From: Mycolicibacterium sphagni
GTDB taxonomy: Bacteria; Actinomycetota; Actinomycetes; Mycobacteriales; Mycobacteriaceae
Reading direction: 5' to 3'
Assembly (NCBI RefSeq): GCF_002250655.1
Contig: NZ_NOZR01000022.1
Location: forward strand, 49,525-113,524
DNA: 64,000 nt
Below, in pieces: positions 44,390 through 53,596 of the stretch. A program made the translations under genes and the position numbers. Under the pieces are notes generated by a model that searched no databases, was not told where the DNA came from, and saw only the letters and a program-made list of their open reading frames with translations. The first letter of the stretch is position 1. Every line of letters starts with the position of its first letter.

Positions 44390-44959
44390 CTACGGCTTCA
44401 GGTGCACGCGCTCGCCGTGCGGGCCGAACAGGGTGATGGCTTCGACCGGGCCGTCGACGGCGCCGAACCAGTGCGGTGTCCAGGTGCTGAACTCCACGGC
44501 TTCACCGGGTTCGATGACGTAGTGCTGGTCCGCCAAAATCAGTTGCAGGCGGCCGGAGAGCACGTACAGCCACTCCTGACCTTCGTGGGTCGGCAATTCG
44601 TCGGGTGGGGTGCGCCGCCGCGCACTGATCCGGATCTTGAAGGCCTGCAGCCCGCCCGCGCCGCCTTGGCGGGTCAGCGGCCAGAACGTGATCAGGTGCT
44701 TGGTGTGCGAGGCGGCATGCACCCGTGGGTCGATGGTCGGGGTTGCGCCGAGCAGCTCGTCGGTGCTGACCGACAGTGCCGCGGCCAGTCTGGGCAGGTG
44801 GTCCAGGGCAAGACGACGCTTGCCCGATTCCAGCCTGCTCAGCGTGGAGACGTCGATGCCGGCCCGGGTCGCGACGTCCTCGAGCGTCAGCCCGAGTCGC
44901 CCGCGCAGCTCGCGCAATCGCCGTCGCACCCGCAGATCGACATCCTCATTTGCCTGCAT
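44390..44959 (-). CDS. XRE-cupin transcriptional regulator
   Basis: A 189-residue regulator. Residues 8-65 form an XRE helix-turn-helix (LEDVATRAGIDVSTLSRLES). Residues 110-185 form a cupin sensor (THEGQEWLYVLSGRLQL, PGEAVEFSTWTPHWFG). It is divergent from a methyltransferase with 46 bp between starts and two similar palindromes in the gap, the first covering its own start codon. Autoregulation and control of the methyltransferase are therefore likely. The ligand is unknown. Confidence 0.87.
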   Translation of the reverse strand: MQANEDVDLRVRRRLRELRGRLGLTLEDVATRAGIDVSTLSRLESGKRRLALDHLPRLAAALSVSTDELLGATPTIDPRVHAASHTKHLITFWPLTRQGGAGGLQAFKIRISARRRTPPDELPTHEGQEWLYVLSGRLQLILADQHYVIEPGEAVEFSTWTPHWFGAVDGPVEAITLFGPHGERVHLKP

Positions 44960-44985
44960 GGCAAAAAATGTTGCCAGTATGGCCG
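44950..44985. promoter_or_regulatory. Two tandem operators TTGCC-N5-GGC
   Basis: Site 1 is TTGCC-TGCAT-GGCAA at 44950-44964 (perfect). Site 2 is TTGCC-AGTAT-GGCCG at 44971-44985 (right arm imperfect). Their centres are 21 bp apart, two helical turns, so two dimers would sit on the same face. Site 1 spans the start codon of the XRE-cupin gene. Confidence 0.6.
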
Positions 44986-45005
44986 GGCGTCGGCAAGCTC
45001 GAGGG

Positions 45006-45626
45006 ATGGAAACCGATCACCACGCCCACTGGGAAGCGCGCTACGCGGAGAAGGCTCGAATCTGGAGTGGTCGCCCCAACGCCAGGCTCGCCGAGATCGT
45101 CGGCGGGCTGACCGGCTCGCGCGCTCTGGACTTGGGCTGCGGTGAGGGCGGCGACGCCATGTGGCTCGCCGAGCACGGCTGGCAGGTCGTTGCCGTCGAT
45201 GTGTCGACCACCGCGCTGGCGCGCGCTGCCGAAGACGCCGAAGCGCGAGGAGTGTTGGCGCACATCGACTTCCAGCAACACGACCTGACCAAGACGCTGC
45301 CCGACGGGCCGTTCGATCTGGTGTCGGCGCACTTCTTTCACACCACTGTCGAGATGGACCGACTCGCGATCCTGCGCCGGGCCGCCGCCACCGTGACACC
45401 TGGCGGGACACTGCTGATCGTCGACCACGGCAGCGCCCCGGCCTGGGCGCCCGAAGAGGTTCACCACCATGAGTTCCCGCCCGCCGACGAGGTGCTGGCC
45501 GACCTGGCTCTCGACGACACCCAATGGGAGACGGTGCGGCTCGGCCCTGTCGAGCGCGACGCCGTCGGTCCCGATGGCCAACAGGCCACCATCGCCGACA
45601 ACGTCATCCAGCTGCGACGCAAATAA
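45006..45626 (+). CDS. SAM methyltransferase (TehB/thiopurine-like)
   Basis: A 206-residue class I methyltransferase with HWEARYAEKARIWSGRPN at the N-terminus (typical of the tellurite/thiopurine resistance branch) and SAM motif ALDLGCGEGGDAMWLAEHG. It has clusters of histidine (EVHHHEFPP) near the C-terminus. ATG at 45006 follows GAGGGA. It is divergent from the XRE-cupin regulator and ends 14 bp before rnpB, whose promoter must therefore lie within this gene or read through from it. Substrate is probably a small toxic compound; not proven. Confidence 0.82.
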   Translation: METDHHAHWEARYAEKARIWSGRPNARLAEIVGGLTGSRALDLGCGEGGDAMWLAEHGWQVVAVDVSTTALARAAEDAEARGVLAHIDFQQHDLTKTLPDGPFDLVSAHFFHTTVEMDRLAILRRAAATVTPGGTLLIVDHGSAPAWAPEEVHHHEFPPADEVLADLALDDTQWETVRLGPVERDAVGPDGQQATIADNVIQLRRK

Positions 45627-45640
45627 GCTACTTTGTTCAG

Positions 45641-46043
<403 letters not shown>

Positions 46044-46209
46044 ACCTGACCACCACAGCAAATCTGAATCCAGCATCAAGATCATTATTGGGCTGCGTAA
46101 AGAGTTACACCTGTGGGTCTCCTGCTAATTTTCGTGCGGTCCTATGCAAACCGGTCTTTTATCGTGTGCGATTTGACGCAGCCGCAAATTTGGCCCCAGG
46201 GGGTACGAC

Positions 46210-48486
46210 ATGGCTCGTCGGGATCGCAGCGTCGCAGCGTCACGAGGCAAGACGACGAGCCGTCGCCGGCGGCGCGAGCCGTATGCCTGGTTGGGGGCAG
46301 GCGCTATCACACTTGGCGTTGGTGCAGCTTTGGCTAGCGGAGCAGCGACGGCCCAAGCTGATGTAGGCCATTCCCCTTCTTCGTCAACATTCGGCCATAA
46401 GAACTCCTCGCCATCCGCTGAGTCAGCAGCCAATGAGTCAGGCAAGCAGCCGGGAGCGCCGAAATTATCGAATTTGAGTCTCGCCACGGCGCCGACCGCG
46501 ACCGCGATTCGAAGCACTTCGGCGCCCAATTCTCAGCAGGGCGCGCTGGCGGCGGTCGTGGCATCCCTCGTCCTCACAGGCCCAAAGGCGGCCGCCACTA
46601 CTGACCCCGGCACGGCTCAGTATCGAGAGGCGGTTACTTCAGCTGGTCAAAAGCTGGCGTCCGCCCTCGGCACAGCGGGCGAAATCATCCACGCCTATGA
46701 CGAGTACGTCCCCGAGGACGTGCAGAACGTCGTCGGCGGCTGGGCCAACGGCATTGGGACCGGCCTCAATGAAATCCGCGCCGGGATCACCAACGCAAAC
46801 GTCCTAAAAGTGTGGGACGGCGCCGGCACTCTTGCCAGTGACTCGTTCAAGGCAGTCGGGGCACTGGGCAGCGTGTTCTCGTTGGCCGCGGTGCCAGGCG
46901 AGATCGACGAATTGAAGACAGAGACAACGGAACTCGGCCAGTTCCAAGACGAATTAGAGATCGCCGGGGGCCTGGCTCCGGCCGTCTGGGGCTACTCGGG
47001 CGCCAAGGCCATGTACGACCTCGCCGACTACGACACCTCTCAACTCGTTAAAGTCGGCTACCTGAGTCCTGGCGTGGCTACCTTTATCGACGACGCATAC
47101 GGCACAGTCGGCGGCCTCGCAGGCTGGTCTTTCGGTGCTGCGGTCAGTACGAACCTGTTTTTCATCAACGTTGGCAGCCACATCGGAGATGCGCTCGTGA
47201 CGGGGGTGGCGCATCTGGTAGATCCTGGATCGTTCGGGTTAGCGCCCGATACACCTGGGGTAGGCATTCCAGACGCCAATGGGGTGGTGACGGGCTACGT
47301 GGTGTTCTCCGAACCCACCAAGGACCTCTTCTTCGTCGTATCAGATGCCCCCACCCAAGGAACCGCGACAGTCAATGATGCCGGCGTATTCACCTACACC
47401 CCGACGCCGGCCGCCCAACAGGCCGCCGAAGTAGAGGGCGAAGACGGCACTGACACCTTCACCGTGACCGCCACCAACCTCAAAACCGGGGAAACCGCCG
47501 ACGAGACCGTCGATGTCCCTGTGGACCCGGGAACCCCCCGGGCCGGCACCCCGGCTGTTGGTACCCCCGACCCGACCACTGGGGCGGTGACCGGAACCGC
47601 GGTGTTCACCGACCCCTCCGGCGGCCAGCTGACTTACAGCGTGACCACCAATCCCACCCAGGGATCAATCACCCAATTCGACACCGCCACGGGCGCGTTC
47701 ACCTATACACCCCCTGCAGGTACCGCAGGCACGCCGGTGCCCGGCACCCCGACCGTCGGCATCGCCGACCCAGTCACCGGGGTAGTGACCGGTACCGCGG
47801 TGTTTACCACCAACGCCGCCCAGACCACCACCGATACCTTCACCGTCACTGCCGACAACAACGTGCATCAGGCTGGCGAAGTCGTGACCGTCCCGGTGGC
47901 CCCGAACGCGACCGGCGCACTCACCTACAGCCTCACAACCGCCCCGACCCAGGGCACCGTCACAGTTGACAGCACCACTGGCGCGTTCACCTACACCCCT
48001 AACGAGGCCGCCCGCGTCACCGCCGTCACCACCCCCACCACCGATACGTTCACCGTGACCGCCGACAGCGGCCTGAACAGCGGCACCGAAACGATCACCG
48101 TCCCGGTCAGCCCGGACCCGATTATCGGGAATTGGAACGTGACCTACGGCTCGCCGGGGACGGTCACGATGACCCTGGCGGGCGGTTCCTACACTGAAAC
48201 AGTGTTGGCCGCAGGATCGGTCATAGGCGGTTCCTGCGTTGTGCCGGTCGGCACCAATGTGGCGACCTTCACGCAAACCGGGCCCGGTACCTATGGCGGG
48301 CAGCACAGCCTATTTGACACCAGCACCTGCGCGCTCGCCTCCCAGACCAGCCTGACGCTGAGCCTCAGCAGCGACGCACAAACGTTGACCGGGAACATTG
48401 GTAACACCTGGACGGTGACCTTCACTAAAATCCCGAGCAGCGCGGCGGCCCGAACAGGCTCCTCAGCCGCGGCCGCACGCGTCTGA
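46210..48486 (+). CDS. Secreted Thr-rich protein with VCBS/cadherin-like repeats
   Basis: A 758-residue exported protein. Residues 18-50 are a long signal peptide with five arginines before EPYAWLGAG and ending ATAQA. This is compatible with a Tat-like or extended mycobacterial signal. A low-complexity linker runs to about 130 and a helical domain to about 350. Repeats then follow that share a pattern of G-T/S-V/I-T, two to five residues, GAFTYTP, with TDTFTVTA at their ends. The C-terminal 110 residues (from GNWNVTYGS) differ. It is a likely surface adhesin or structural protein and the only gene of the rnpB-bounded island. Confidence 0.78.
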   Translation: MARRDRSVAASRGKTTSRRRRREPYAWLGAGAITLGVGAALASGAATAQADVGHSPSSSTFGHKNSSPSAESAANESGKQPGAPKLSNLSLATAPTATAIRSTSAPNSQQGALAAVVASLVLTGPKAAATTDPGTAQYREAVTSAGQKLASALGTAGEIIHAYDEYVPEDVQNVVGGWANGIGTGLNEIRAGITNANVLKVWDGAGTLASDSFKAVGALGSVFSLAAVPGEIDELKTETTELGQFQDELEIAGGLAPAVWGYSGAKAMYDLADYDTSQLVKVGYLSPGVATFIDDAYGTVGGLAGWSFGAAVSTNLFFINVGSHIGDALVTGVAHLVDPGSFGLAPDTPGVGIPDANGVVTGYVVFSEPTKDLFFVVSDAPTQGTATVNDAGVFTYTPTPAAQQAAEVEGEDGTDTFTVTATNLKTGETADETVDVPVDPGTPRAGTPAVGTPDPTTGAVTGTAVFTDPSGGQLTYSVTTNPTQGSITQFDTATGAFTYTPPAGTAGTPVPGTPTVGIADPVTGVVTGTAVFTTNAAQTTTDTFTVTADNNVHQAGEVVTVPVAPNATGALTYSLTTAPTQGTVTVDSTTGAFTYTPNEAARVTAVTTPTTDTFTVTADSGLNSGTETITVPVSPDPIIGNWNVTYGSPGTVTMTLAGGSYTETVLAAGSVIGGSCVVPVGTNVATFTQTGPGTYGGQHSLFDTSTCALASQTSLTLSLSSDAQTLTGNIGNTWTVTFTKIPSSAAARTGSSAAAARV

Positions 48487-48734
48487 GGTGATCGCATTCT
48501 GCTAGCACTTGAAACCGGGTGGGCGTCAAGGCGCGATTAGCCATCCGGAGATGCGTCATTCTGTCGGCCGACGCCGCTACTATCCGCACCCTCCGCCATC
48601 TCACGCCCCGGCCGCCAGCGACCCCGAATCCACGTCGACGCGACAATCGACTCCGTTGCCTTAACCATCTATCTGACGTGCACCTTTGTTTGCCAGCCGA
48701 CGCAGCTCGCACATCCAAACGCCAGATAACAATC

Positions 48735-48760
48735 TCCGGCTTACCGGCCAACTCGTTCGC
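48735..48760 (+). repeat. att-like direct repeat, right copy
   Basis: TCCGGCTTACCGG followed by CCAACTCGTTCGC repeats the 3' end of rnpB at 25 of 26 positions, 2721 bp downstream and in the same orientation. It lies 10 bp from the end of the CYTH/CHAD gene. Because no P1 partner is near, it is not a second RNase P gene. Confidence 0.75.
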
Positions 48761-48769
48761 CCCGCCACG

Positions 48770-50287
48770 CTAGTGCGCCTGTTTGAACGCCTTCCGCAGC
48801 GCGCTCAGCGCATCGTCGAGTTGGTCGCGACACCGGTTGGCCAGGTCGTCCTCTTGCTGATAGAGCAGGCCGTAGGTGAACGTGTCCTCGCCGGCGGCGT
48901 ACGCAACCAGAGACTGCTGAGCAAGGTGCGTGCGGCTGACCACACTGTCCTGGTGGTCGCCGAGCACGGTCTGGATGATCTTGGCCCGATCTGACACCTT
49001 GGGCTCACCGGTGGCGGCCGCCACATAGCGAAGGCGCTTGGCGCCCTTGCGGATTCGGTGCAGCGCTTCGTCGCGGTCCTCGGTGGCCTCCGCGGCGTTC
49101 TTGGCAGCCTTGGCCACCCGCTTATAGGCCGAGTCGATGCTCACAGGCTTCGGCTCTTCACCAGGGGCGGCCTCCGGTGGCTGCGCGGCCACCAATCCCT
49201 CCAGCGCGTCCAGTAGACGGAAGTAGCGGGGCGAGCGCATTGCGAGCAGCGATCGCCGCAGGCCCGACTGGTAATTGCGCTGCGCCCCCTCGACCAGCCG
49301 CTCGTAGACCGGACCGCGGATCAGCTCGGGCGGCAAGGATTTCAGGGCGGCCTCGTAACGTTCGGCGAGCACCTCGGCATCGCGCGCCACGCCCAGCACA
49401 CCGGCCAGCTGACGCAACTCGTCGAGGATCCACGCGTCGTCGGTCAGCCCGAACGAATCCTCGGAGGCTTGCAGCAGGCTGCGGATCTTGCGTGTAGTCA
49501 CCCGCATCTGGTGGACCGAGTCATAGGCGTCGGCCCGCACGGCGCGGTCCCAGACCAGCAGCTCGTCGACCTGCTCGGCGACCGCCCGGTGCACCGGGTC
49601 CGACGACTCGGGCTCGTCGGGTGCCTCGGGAATCGAGCCCGCGGTGTCGAGGACCTTCGCCAGCTTGGATCCGTGGCCGGCGGGCACCGCACCGGCGTCC
49701 AGAAGCCGGTTGCCGAGCCGCTTGAGCAGGTCCCTGCCGCCGTCGAGCTCGCCGTCGGCCAGTTCCAGCTCCCACTCGTGCCAGCGCTGTTCCTCGCCGG
49801 CCTCGCCGTCGCCGGCCCCGAGAGCCCACGCGGTGACCTCGTCGTCGCAGAACTCGGCGAGCGGCGCTCCGTCGCTGCCGTAGATCATCACCACATTGCG
49901 GGTCGTCGCGATCCGCGCCACGGGCGCCAGCGGGCGGTCCCGCACGATCGCCAGCACGATGTCGAGCAGCTCCTCGGGCACCGCCGCGTCGGTGGCGTCG
50001 GCGGAGGTATCCAGGGGCGCGTGGACTTCGGTCCGCGCGTCAGGCCCCGCGGGCAGCTTCAGATGCCAGCCCGCGTCAGGCCCACCCGTGCGACGGCGAA
50101 GCGTGATCCGGTTCAAGGCCAGGTCGCGTCCAGGTGTGTCGAAGTACACCGCGTCCAGCGACTGTGCAGGTTGCCGCTCGGACCGGGCCACCGTGGTCAG
50201 TCCGTCGAAGGACGGGAACACCGTGCCCCCGGGAACGTCGAACTTCTTCTCCACCTCGACGTGGCGGTTGCCAGAACCCATTTTCAC
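48770..50287 (-). CDS. CYTH and CHAD domain protein
   Basis: A 505-residue protein in the Rv2226 position. The N-terminal CYTH domain (triphosphate tunnel metalloenzyme) begins with the ExExK motif in HVEVEKKFDV and continues with TLRRRTGG and WHLKLPAG. The C-terminal half is a CHAD domain, a helical polyphosphate-binding fold, with repeated conserved His (HQMRVTTRKIRSLL and LHRIRKGAKRLRYV). Such fusions are linked to polyphosphate or inorganic triphosphate hydrolysis. The real start may be the second ATG (MGSGNRH). Confidence 0.9.
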   Translation of the reverse strand: MKMGSGNRHVEVEKKFDVPGGTVFPSFDGLTTVARSERQPAQSLDAVYFDTPGRDLALNRITLRRRTGGPDAGWHLKLPAGPDARTEVHAPLDTSADATDAAVPEELLDIVLAIVRDRPLAPVARIATTRNVVMIYGSDGAPLAEFCDDEVTAWALGAGDGEAGEEQRWHEWELELADGELDGGRDLLKRLGNRLLDAGAVPAGHGSKLAKVLDTAGSIPEAPDEPESSDPVHRAVAEQVDELLVWDRAVRADAYDSVHQMRVTTRKIRSLLQASEDSFGLTDDAWILDELRQLAGVLGVARDAEVLAERYEAALKSLPPELIRGPVYERLVEGAQRNYQSGLRRSLLAMRSPRYFRLLDALEGLVAAQPPEAAPGEEPKPVSIDSAYKRVAKAAKNAAEATEDRDEALHRIRKGAKRLRYVAAATGEPKVSDRAKIIQTVLGDHQDSVVSRTHLAQQSLVAYAAGEDTFTYGLLYQQEDDLANRCRDQLDDALSALRKAFKQAH

Positions 50288-50348
50288 CTTCGCTCGCGAC
50301 GATCATCAGCTGTATGCGGTGCCAAACAGGGTGTCATATCCAAGTGAA

Positions 50349-50378
50349 CACGACGCTCCACCTGGGTGGAGCGTCGTG
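50349..50378. promoter_or_regulatory. 30-bp near-gapless palindrome
   Basis: CACGACGCTCCACC and GGTGGAGCGTCGTG are perfect 14-bp arms separated only by TG. It lies 62 bp upstream of the CYTH/CHAD start. With so small a loop it is more likely a dimeric protein-binding site than a simple terminator, and no T-run follows in either direction. Confidence 0.6.
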
Positions 50379-50689
50379 GCAGAACTGATCGGGCAGGATC
50401 GGAGAAACGCGACCCCGGTGGCCGCTCGTACGGCGATGACATGACGGTCACGGTCGCCACCATGTTCGGTCAGGATCTCGACGTCGTGCTGTCCCAGCCG
50501 CACGGCGGTGCTCAAGGTCGGGACCCGGCCGCGCCGTCAACCGGCCAACTGAGCGGCGAACGGGCCCGTTGGAAATCATTCGCCGCCAACGGCTTTGCCG
50601 CTGAGCCTGTGAGCTGCCTGTTATTTCCGGCGCGGGCACGTGGCCGTTGGGTACTATTCGGGCGTCGTTCTGACCGCGCTGTGACTCTG

Positions 50690-50720
50690 GGAGGTGATCA
50701 CCGATGCTTGGTGAACCTCC
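50690..50720 (+). promoter_or_regulatory. Hairpin in the MgtE-like leader
   Basis: GGAGGT (50690-50695) pairs with ACCTCC (50715-50720), and inside it CACC pairs with GGTG around a seven-base loop. It lies about 175 bp upstream of the start codon in a long untranslated leader. It buries a ribosome-binding-like GGAGGT, so it may be part of an RNA switch or of a short leader peptide; neither is proven. Confidence 0.35.
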
Positions 50721-50894
50721 AAGTACCAACCGTCGCTGACCACGGGCCCTGTGCCCAGCTGTCCACGTATTCCGGTGTGTCTTTCTTGAAGTTCGCCGTT
50801 GCCATGCACGAGCGTCCATGGCTGCCGTCGAGGCTCGTCTTCCGGTAGCCGGGCTGACCGTGCCGGCTCGGCGCTCTGTCAGCAGGAGGTCGAG

Positions 50895-52259
50895 ATGTCC
50901 GATGCGGTAGGGGCTTTGAACGGCCCGGTAAACGGGTTGCGCAGGCGGGGGGCTGTGCGCGCAGAACGGTTGTCGAAACGCCGGGGCGTGCAGCAGTCCT
51001 TGGTGTCGGTCGCCGGTTTGATGAGGGCGCGGGTGTCCAACCAGTCCGGGCAGCGGGTCGGCGCCGTTGTCGACCTGATCGCGCGCATGCAGCCCGAGGA
51101 CGACTATCCGCCGCTGACGGGTTTGTTGATCCGGGTGGGGTCGCGGCGCAGTTTCCTGCCCGCGGATGCGATAGGTGAGATCACCCCGCGCGCCGTGCGG
51201 TTGCGCACCGCGCGGATGGATCTGCGTGACTTTTCCCGGCGCCCCGGTGAGGTGCTGTTGGCCGAAGACGTTCTCGATCATCAGCTCATCGATTTGGAGG
51301 GCCGTCAGGTCCTGCGCGCAGCCGATCTGTATCTCGCTCGGATGGGCGACCAGTTCCGGCTGGTGGGCTTGGACGTCAGCTTCGCGTCCCTGGTGCGTCG
51401 CCTGGGGCCGCGGGTCTGGCGGGGCCTGCCGACGCCGGAGCGAGTCATCGACTGGGCGGCGGTGGCGCCGTTCGGCGAGGTGACCGCTTCGCCGGCAGCG
51501 GTGCATCTGCGCACCACGGACGAACAACTGCGCCGCCTTGCCCCGGCAGACCTGGCCGATCTGCTCGAGGACCTTGCCCGGCCGGCGCGGCAGCAGCTGC
51601 TGGATCGTCTGGGTCCCGACGCTGCCGCTGATGCACTGGAAGAGATGGACCCCGAGGAACTGGAAGCGCTACTGCGAGAAGCCCCGCGCGAGCAGGCTGC
51701 CGTTCTGGTGGCCGCGATGGAGCCCGACGAAGCCGTCGATGCGTTGCGAGATCTGTCCAGCGGTGAGCGTGAAGAGATCCTGGACCGCATGCCCGAGGAG
51801 GCGGCGCAGGAATTGACCGCGCTGCTGACGTACCCGGAGGACACCGCGGGCGGATTCATGACAAGCGTCCTGGCGCGCGCGTCGGTCAGCAACACCATCG
51901 GCGAGGTGGAACGAATCGTCGCCGGGCACCGTGAGCACCGTGCCGAGATCGACGGAGTCCTGATCTACGACACCGATGGCTTCCTGGTCGCTGACCTTCC
52001 GCTGTTCGATTTGATCGCCTATCCCGACGACAAAACGATTGCCCAGGTCCTAGACGCCGAAGGTCACCCGCCGCCGCTGACGGTCTCCGCGGACGCGAAC
52101 GTCGGCGAAGTCGCCCAGCAATTGGTGAAAACCCGACGCGCATCGCTGTTGGTCGTCGATGACGATGAGCGCCCGATCGGACGGATCCTGGCCGACGACG
52201 TACTGGACGCGCTGCTACCCGAACGCGGCCGGTTCCACTTCCCGCGGTTGTTGTCATGA
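50895..52259 (+). CDS. MgtE N-domain/CBS protein lacking the channel domain
   Basis: A 454-residue cytosolic protein. Two PRC-barrel-like segments come first (ARVSNQSGQRVGAVVDLI and DHQLIDLEGRQVLRAADLYL). An MgtE_N superhelical domain follows at about 210-310 (LAPADLADLLEDLARPARQ, DALEEMDPEELEALL). A CBS pair comes last (about 320-440; RRASLLVVDDDERPIGRIL). In MgtE channels these parts sense cytosolic magnesium, but here the membrane domain is absent. Start ATG is preceded by AGGAGG. It overlaps the NRAMP-like gene by ATGA, so it is probably the regulatory subunit of that transporter. Confidence 0.87.
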   Translation: MSDAVGALNGPVNGLRRRGAVRAERLSKRRGVQQSLVSVAGLMRARVSNQSGQRVGAVVDLIARMQPEDDYPPLTGLLIRVGSRRSFLPADAIGEITPRAVRLRTARMDLRDFSRRPGEVLLAEDVLDHQLIDLEGRQVLRAADLYLARMGDQFRLVGLDVSFASLVRRLGPRVWRGLPTPERVIDWAAVAPFGEVTASPAAVHLRTTDEQLRRLAPADLADLLEDLARPARQQLLDRLGPDAAADALEEMDPEELEALLREAPREQAAVLVAAMEPDEAVDALRDLSSGEREEILDRMPEEAAQELTALLTYPEDTAGGFMTSVLARASVSNTIGEVERIVAGHREHRAEIDGVLIYDTDGFLVADLPLFDLIAYPDDKTIAQVLDAEGHPPPLTVSADANVGEVAQQLVKTRRASLLVVDDDERPIGRILADDVLDALLPERGRFHFPRLLS

Positions 52260-53590
52260 CTGCCAAGGACACCGAGGCGGTCGCCGTGCCCCTGCCACCG
52301 GCCACCGGCGCCGAAGGTGGTTGGCGACAGCGCGGCACGAGCCTCATCTCCCGTCTGCCCGGGGGAGCCAGGACGCTGGGCTACCTGGCGATCGCGGGGC
52401 CCGGTCTGATTGCGGCGAATGCCGGAAACGACGCCGCCGGGATCGCGACGTACTCCAGTGCAGGCTCGCAATACGTCTATCGCACATTGTTTTTCATGGT
52501 CCTGGTGACGGTGGCCTTGGTGTTGGTGCAGGAAATGTCGGTGCGACTGGGCACGTTCACCGGCAAGGGCATCGCGGCGCTGATCCGCGAACAGTTCTCG
52601 TTGCGGCTGACCGCGGTAGCGCTCTTCTGCATCCTGCTGGCCAACACCGGCCTTGTGGTCAGTGAATTCGCCGGAATCGGTGCGGCCTTCGAACTCGTGG
52701 GCGTGAGCCGCTATTGGGTCGTTCCGGTTGCCGCGGTGCTCATCTGGGGACTGGTGCTCTTCGGTTCGTACCGATATGCCGAGCGGATCTTCCTTGTCCT
52801 TTCCCTGGCGTTCTTCGCCTATCCGGTGGCAGCTATTCTTGCGCACCCGAATTGGAGCGATGTCGCGACGAGCCTCGTCGTTCCACATTTCGAGATGTCC
52901 AGCGACTTCCTGCTGTTGGGGGTCGCTCTGATCGGCACCACTGTCTCGCCGTACATGCAGTTCTACGCCGCTGCAGGTGTGGTGGACCGCGGTATCGGAC
53001 CGGACAACTTCCGCTCCGCACGCGTTGATGCGGTCTCCGGCGCGGTGTTCGCCTGCATCATCTCCATCACGATCATCATCGCCACCGGTGCCACCATCGG
53101 TGGACGCGGACCGCTGGATTCGGCCCAGGAAGCCGCCGAAGCGTTGCGCCCGGTGGCGGGCAACGGCGCAGTGGCTCTGTTCGCCATCGGCCTTCTGGGC
53201 GCCAGTGCGCTGGCCGGGGCAGTGGTGCCGTTGTCGAGTAGCTACGCCATCAGTGAAGCCGTCGGAGTCGAACGCTCGGTGTCGCGGCGTTTCACCGAAG
53301 CGCCACTGTTCCTGGGACTGTTCACCTTTCAGATTTTGTTGGGTGCGGCGATCGCGCTGACGCCGGTGAACCTGATCAGCCTGCTCATCGGGACCCAGGT
53401 GCTGCAGGGAATCATCACCCCAGTCGTGCTGGTCTATATCCTGGTGCTGACCAATCGGCGCTCGGTGCTCGGTGACGCGGTCAACAAGCCGGTATTCCGG
53501 GTCGTTGCCACGGTTGCGGTGGTCGCCGTCAGCGCCATGTCCCTGCTGCTGCTCGTCTGGACCGTGCTGGGCTGGTTCGGCCTGCCCTGA
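52256..53590 (+). CDS. Divergent NRAMP-family transporter (NRMT-like)
   Basis: A 444-residue membrane protein with about eleven spans and an NRAMP fold. Canonical NRAMPs have DPGN in helix 1 and MPHN in helix 6. Here the aligned residues are DAAG (from Asp59) and SPYM (from Ser231), so the Met that selects transition metals is replaced and the Asn is lost. This pattern and the coupled MgtE-type sensor point to magnesium rather than manganese or iron transport, as in NRAMP-related magnesium transporters. Substrate is inferred, not shown. Confidence 0.83.
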   Translation: MTAKDTEAVAVPLPPATGAEGGWRQRGTSLISRLPGGARTLGYLAIAGPGLIAANAGNDAAGIATYSSAGSQYVYRTLFFMVLVTVALVLVQEMSVRLGTFTGKGIAALIREQFSLRLTAVALFCILLANTGLVVSEFAGIGAAFELVGVSRYWVVPVAAVLIWGLVLFGSYRYAERIFLVLSLAFFAYPVAAILAHPNWSDVATSLVVPHFEMSSDFLLLGVALIGTTVSPYMQFYAAAGVVDRGIGPDNFRSARVDAVSGAVFACIISITIIIATGATIGGRGPLDSAQEAAEALRPVAGNGAVALFAIGLLGASALAGAVVPLSSSYAISEAVGVERSVSRRFTEAPLFLGLFTFQILLGAAIALTPVNLISLLIGTQVLQGIITPVVLVYILVLTNRRSVLGDAVNKPVFRVVATVAVVAVSAMSLLLLVWTVLGWFGLP

Positions 53591-53596
53591 TCTCGC

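Larger units (their letters stand above)
50288..50894. other. 607-bp gap without a supported gene
   Basis: Between the divergent CYTH/CHAD and MgtE-like genes. It contains a striking 30-bp palindrome at 50349-50378 and a second hairpin at 50690-50720. Short open frames exist on both strands (50306-50515 minus, 50442-50848 plus), but neither has a ribosome binding site, domain or coding signature I can trust. The long leader before the MgtE-like gene could carry a metal-sensing RNA, yet no known M-box consensus is visible. Confidence 0.5.

Noticed and set aside
48735..48760. A second RNase P RNA gene
   Set aside because: Only the last 26 bases are repeated; none of the catalytic core or the 5' P1 strand is nearby.
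50306..50515. Small minus-strand open frame in the gap before the MgtE-like gene
   Set aside because: Its first 38 residues look moderately protein-like, but there is no ribosome binding site, it runs through the 30-bp palindrome, and no family is recognised.
50640..50894. M-box (ykoK) or yybP-ykoY riboswitch before the MgtE/NRAMP pair
   Set aside because: I could not match the conserved core sequences of either class; only a simple hairpin is visible.
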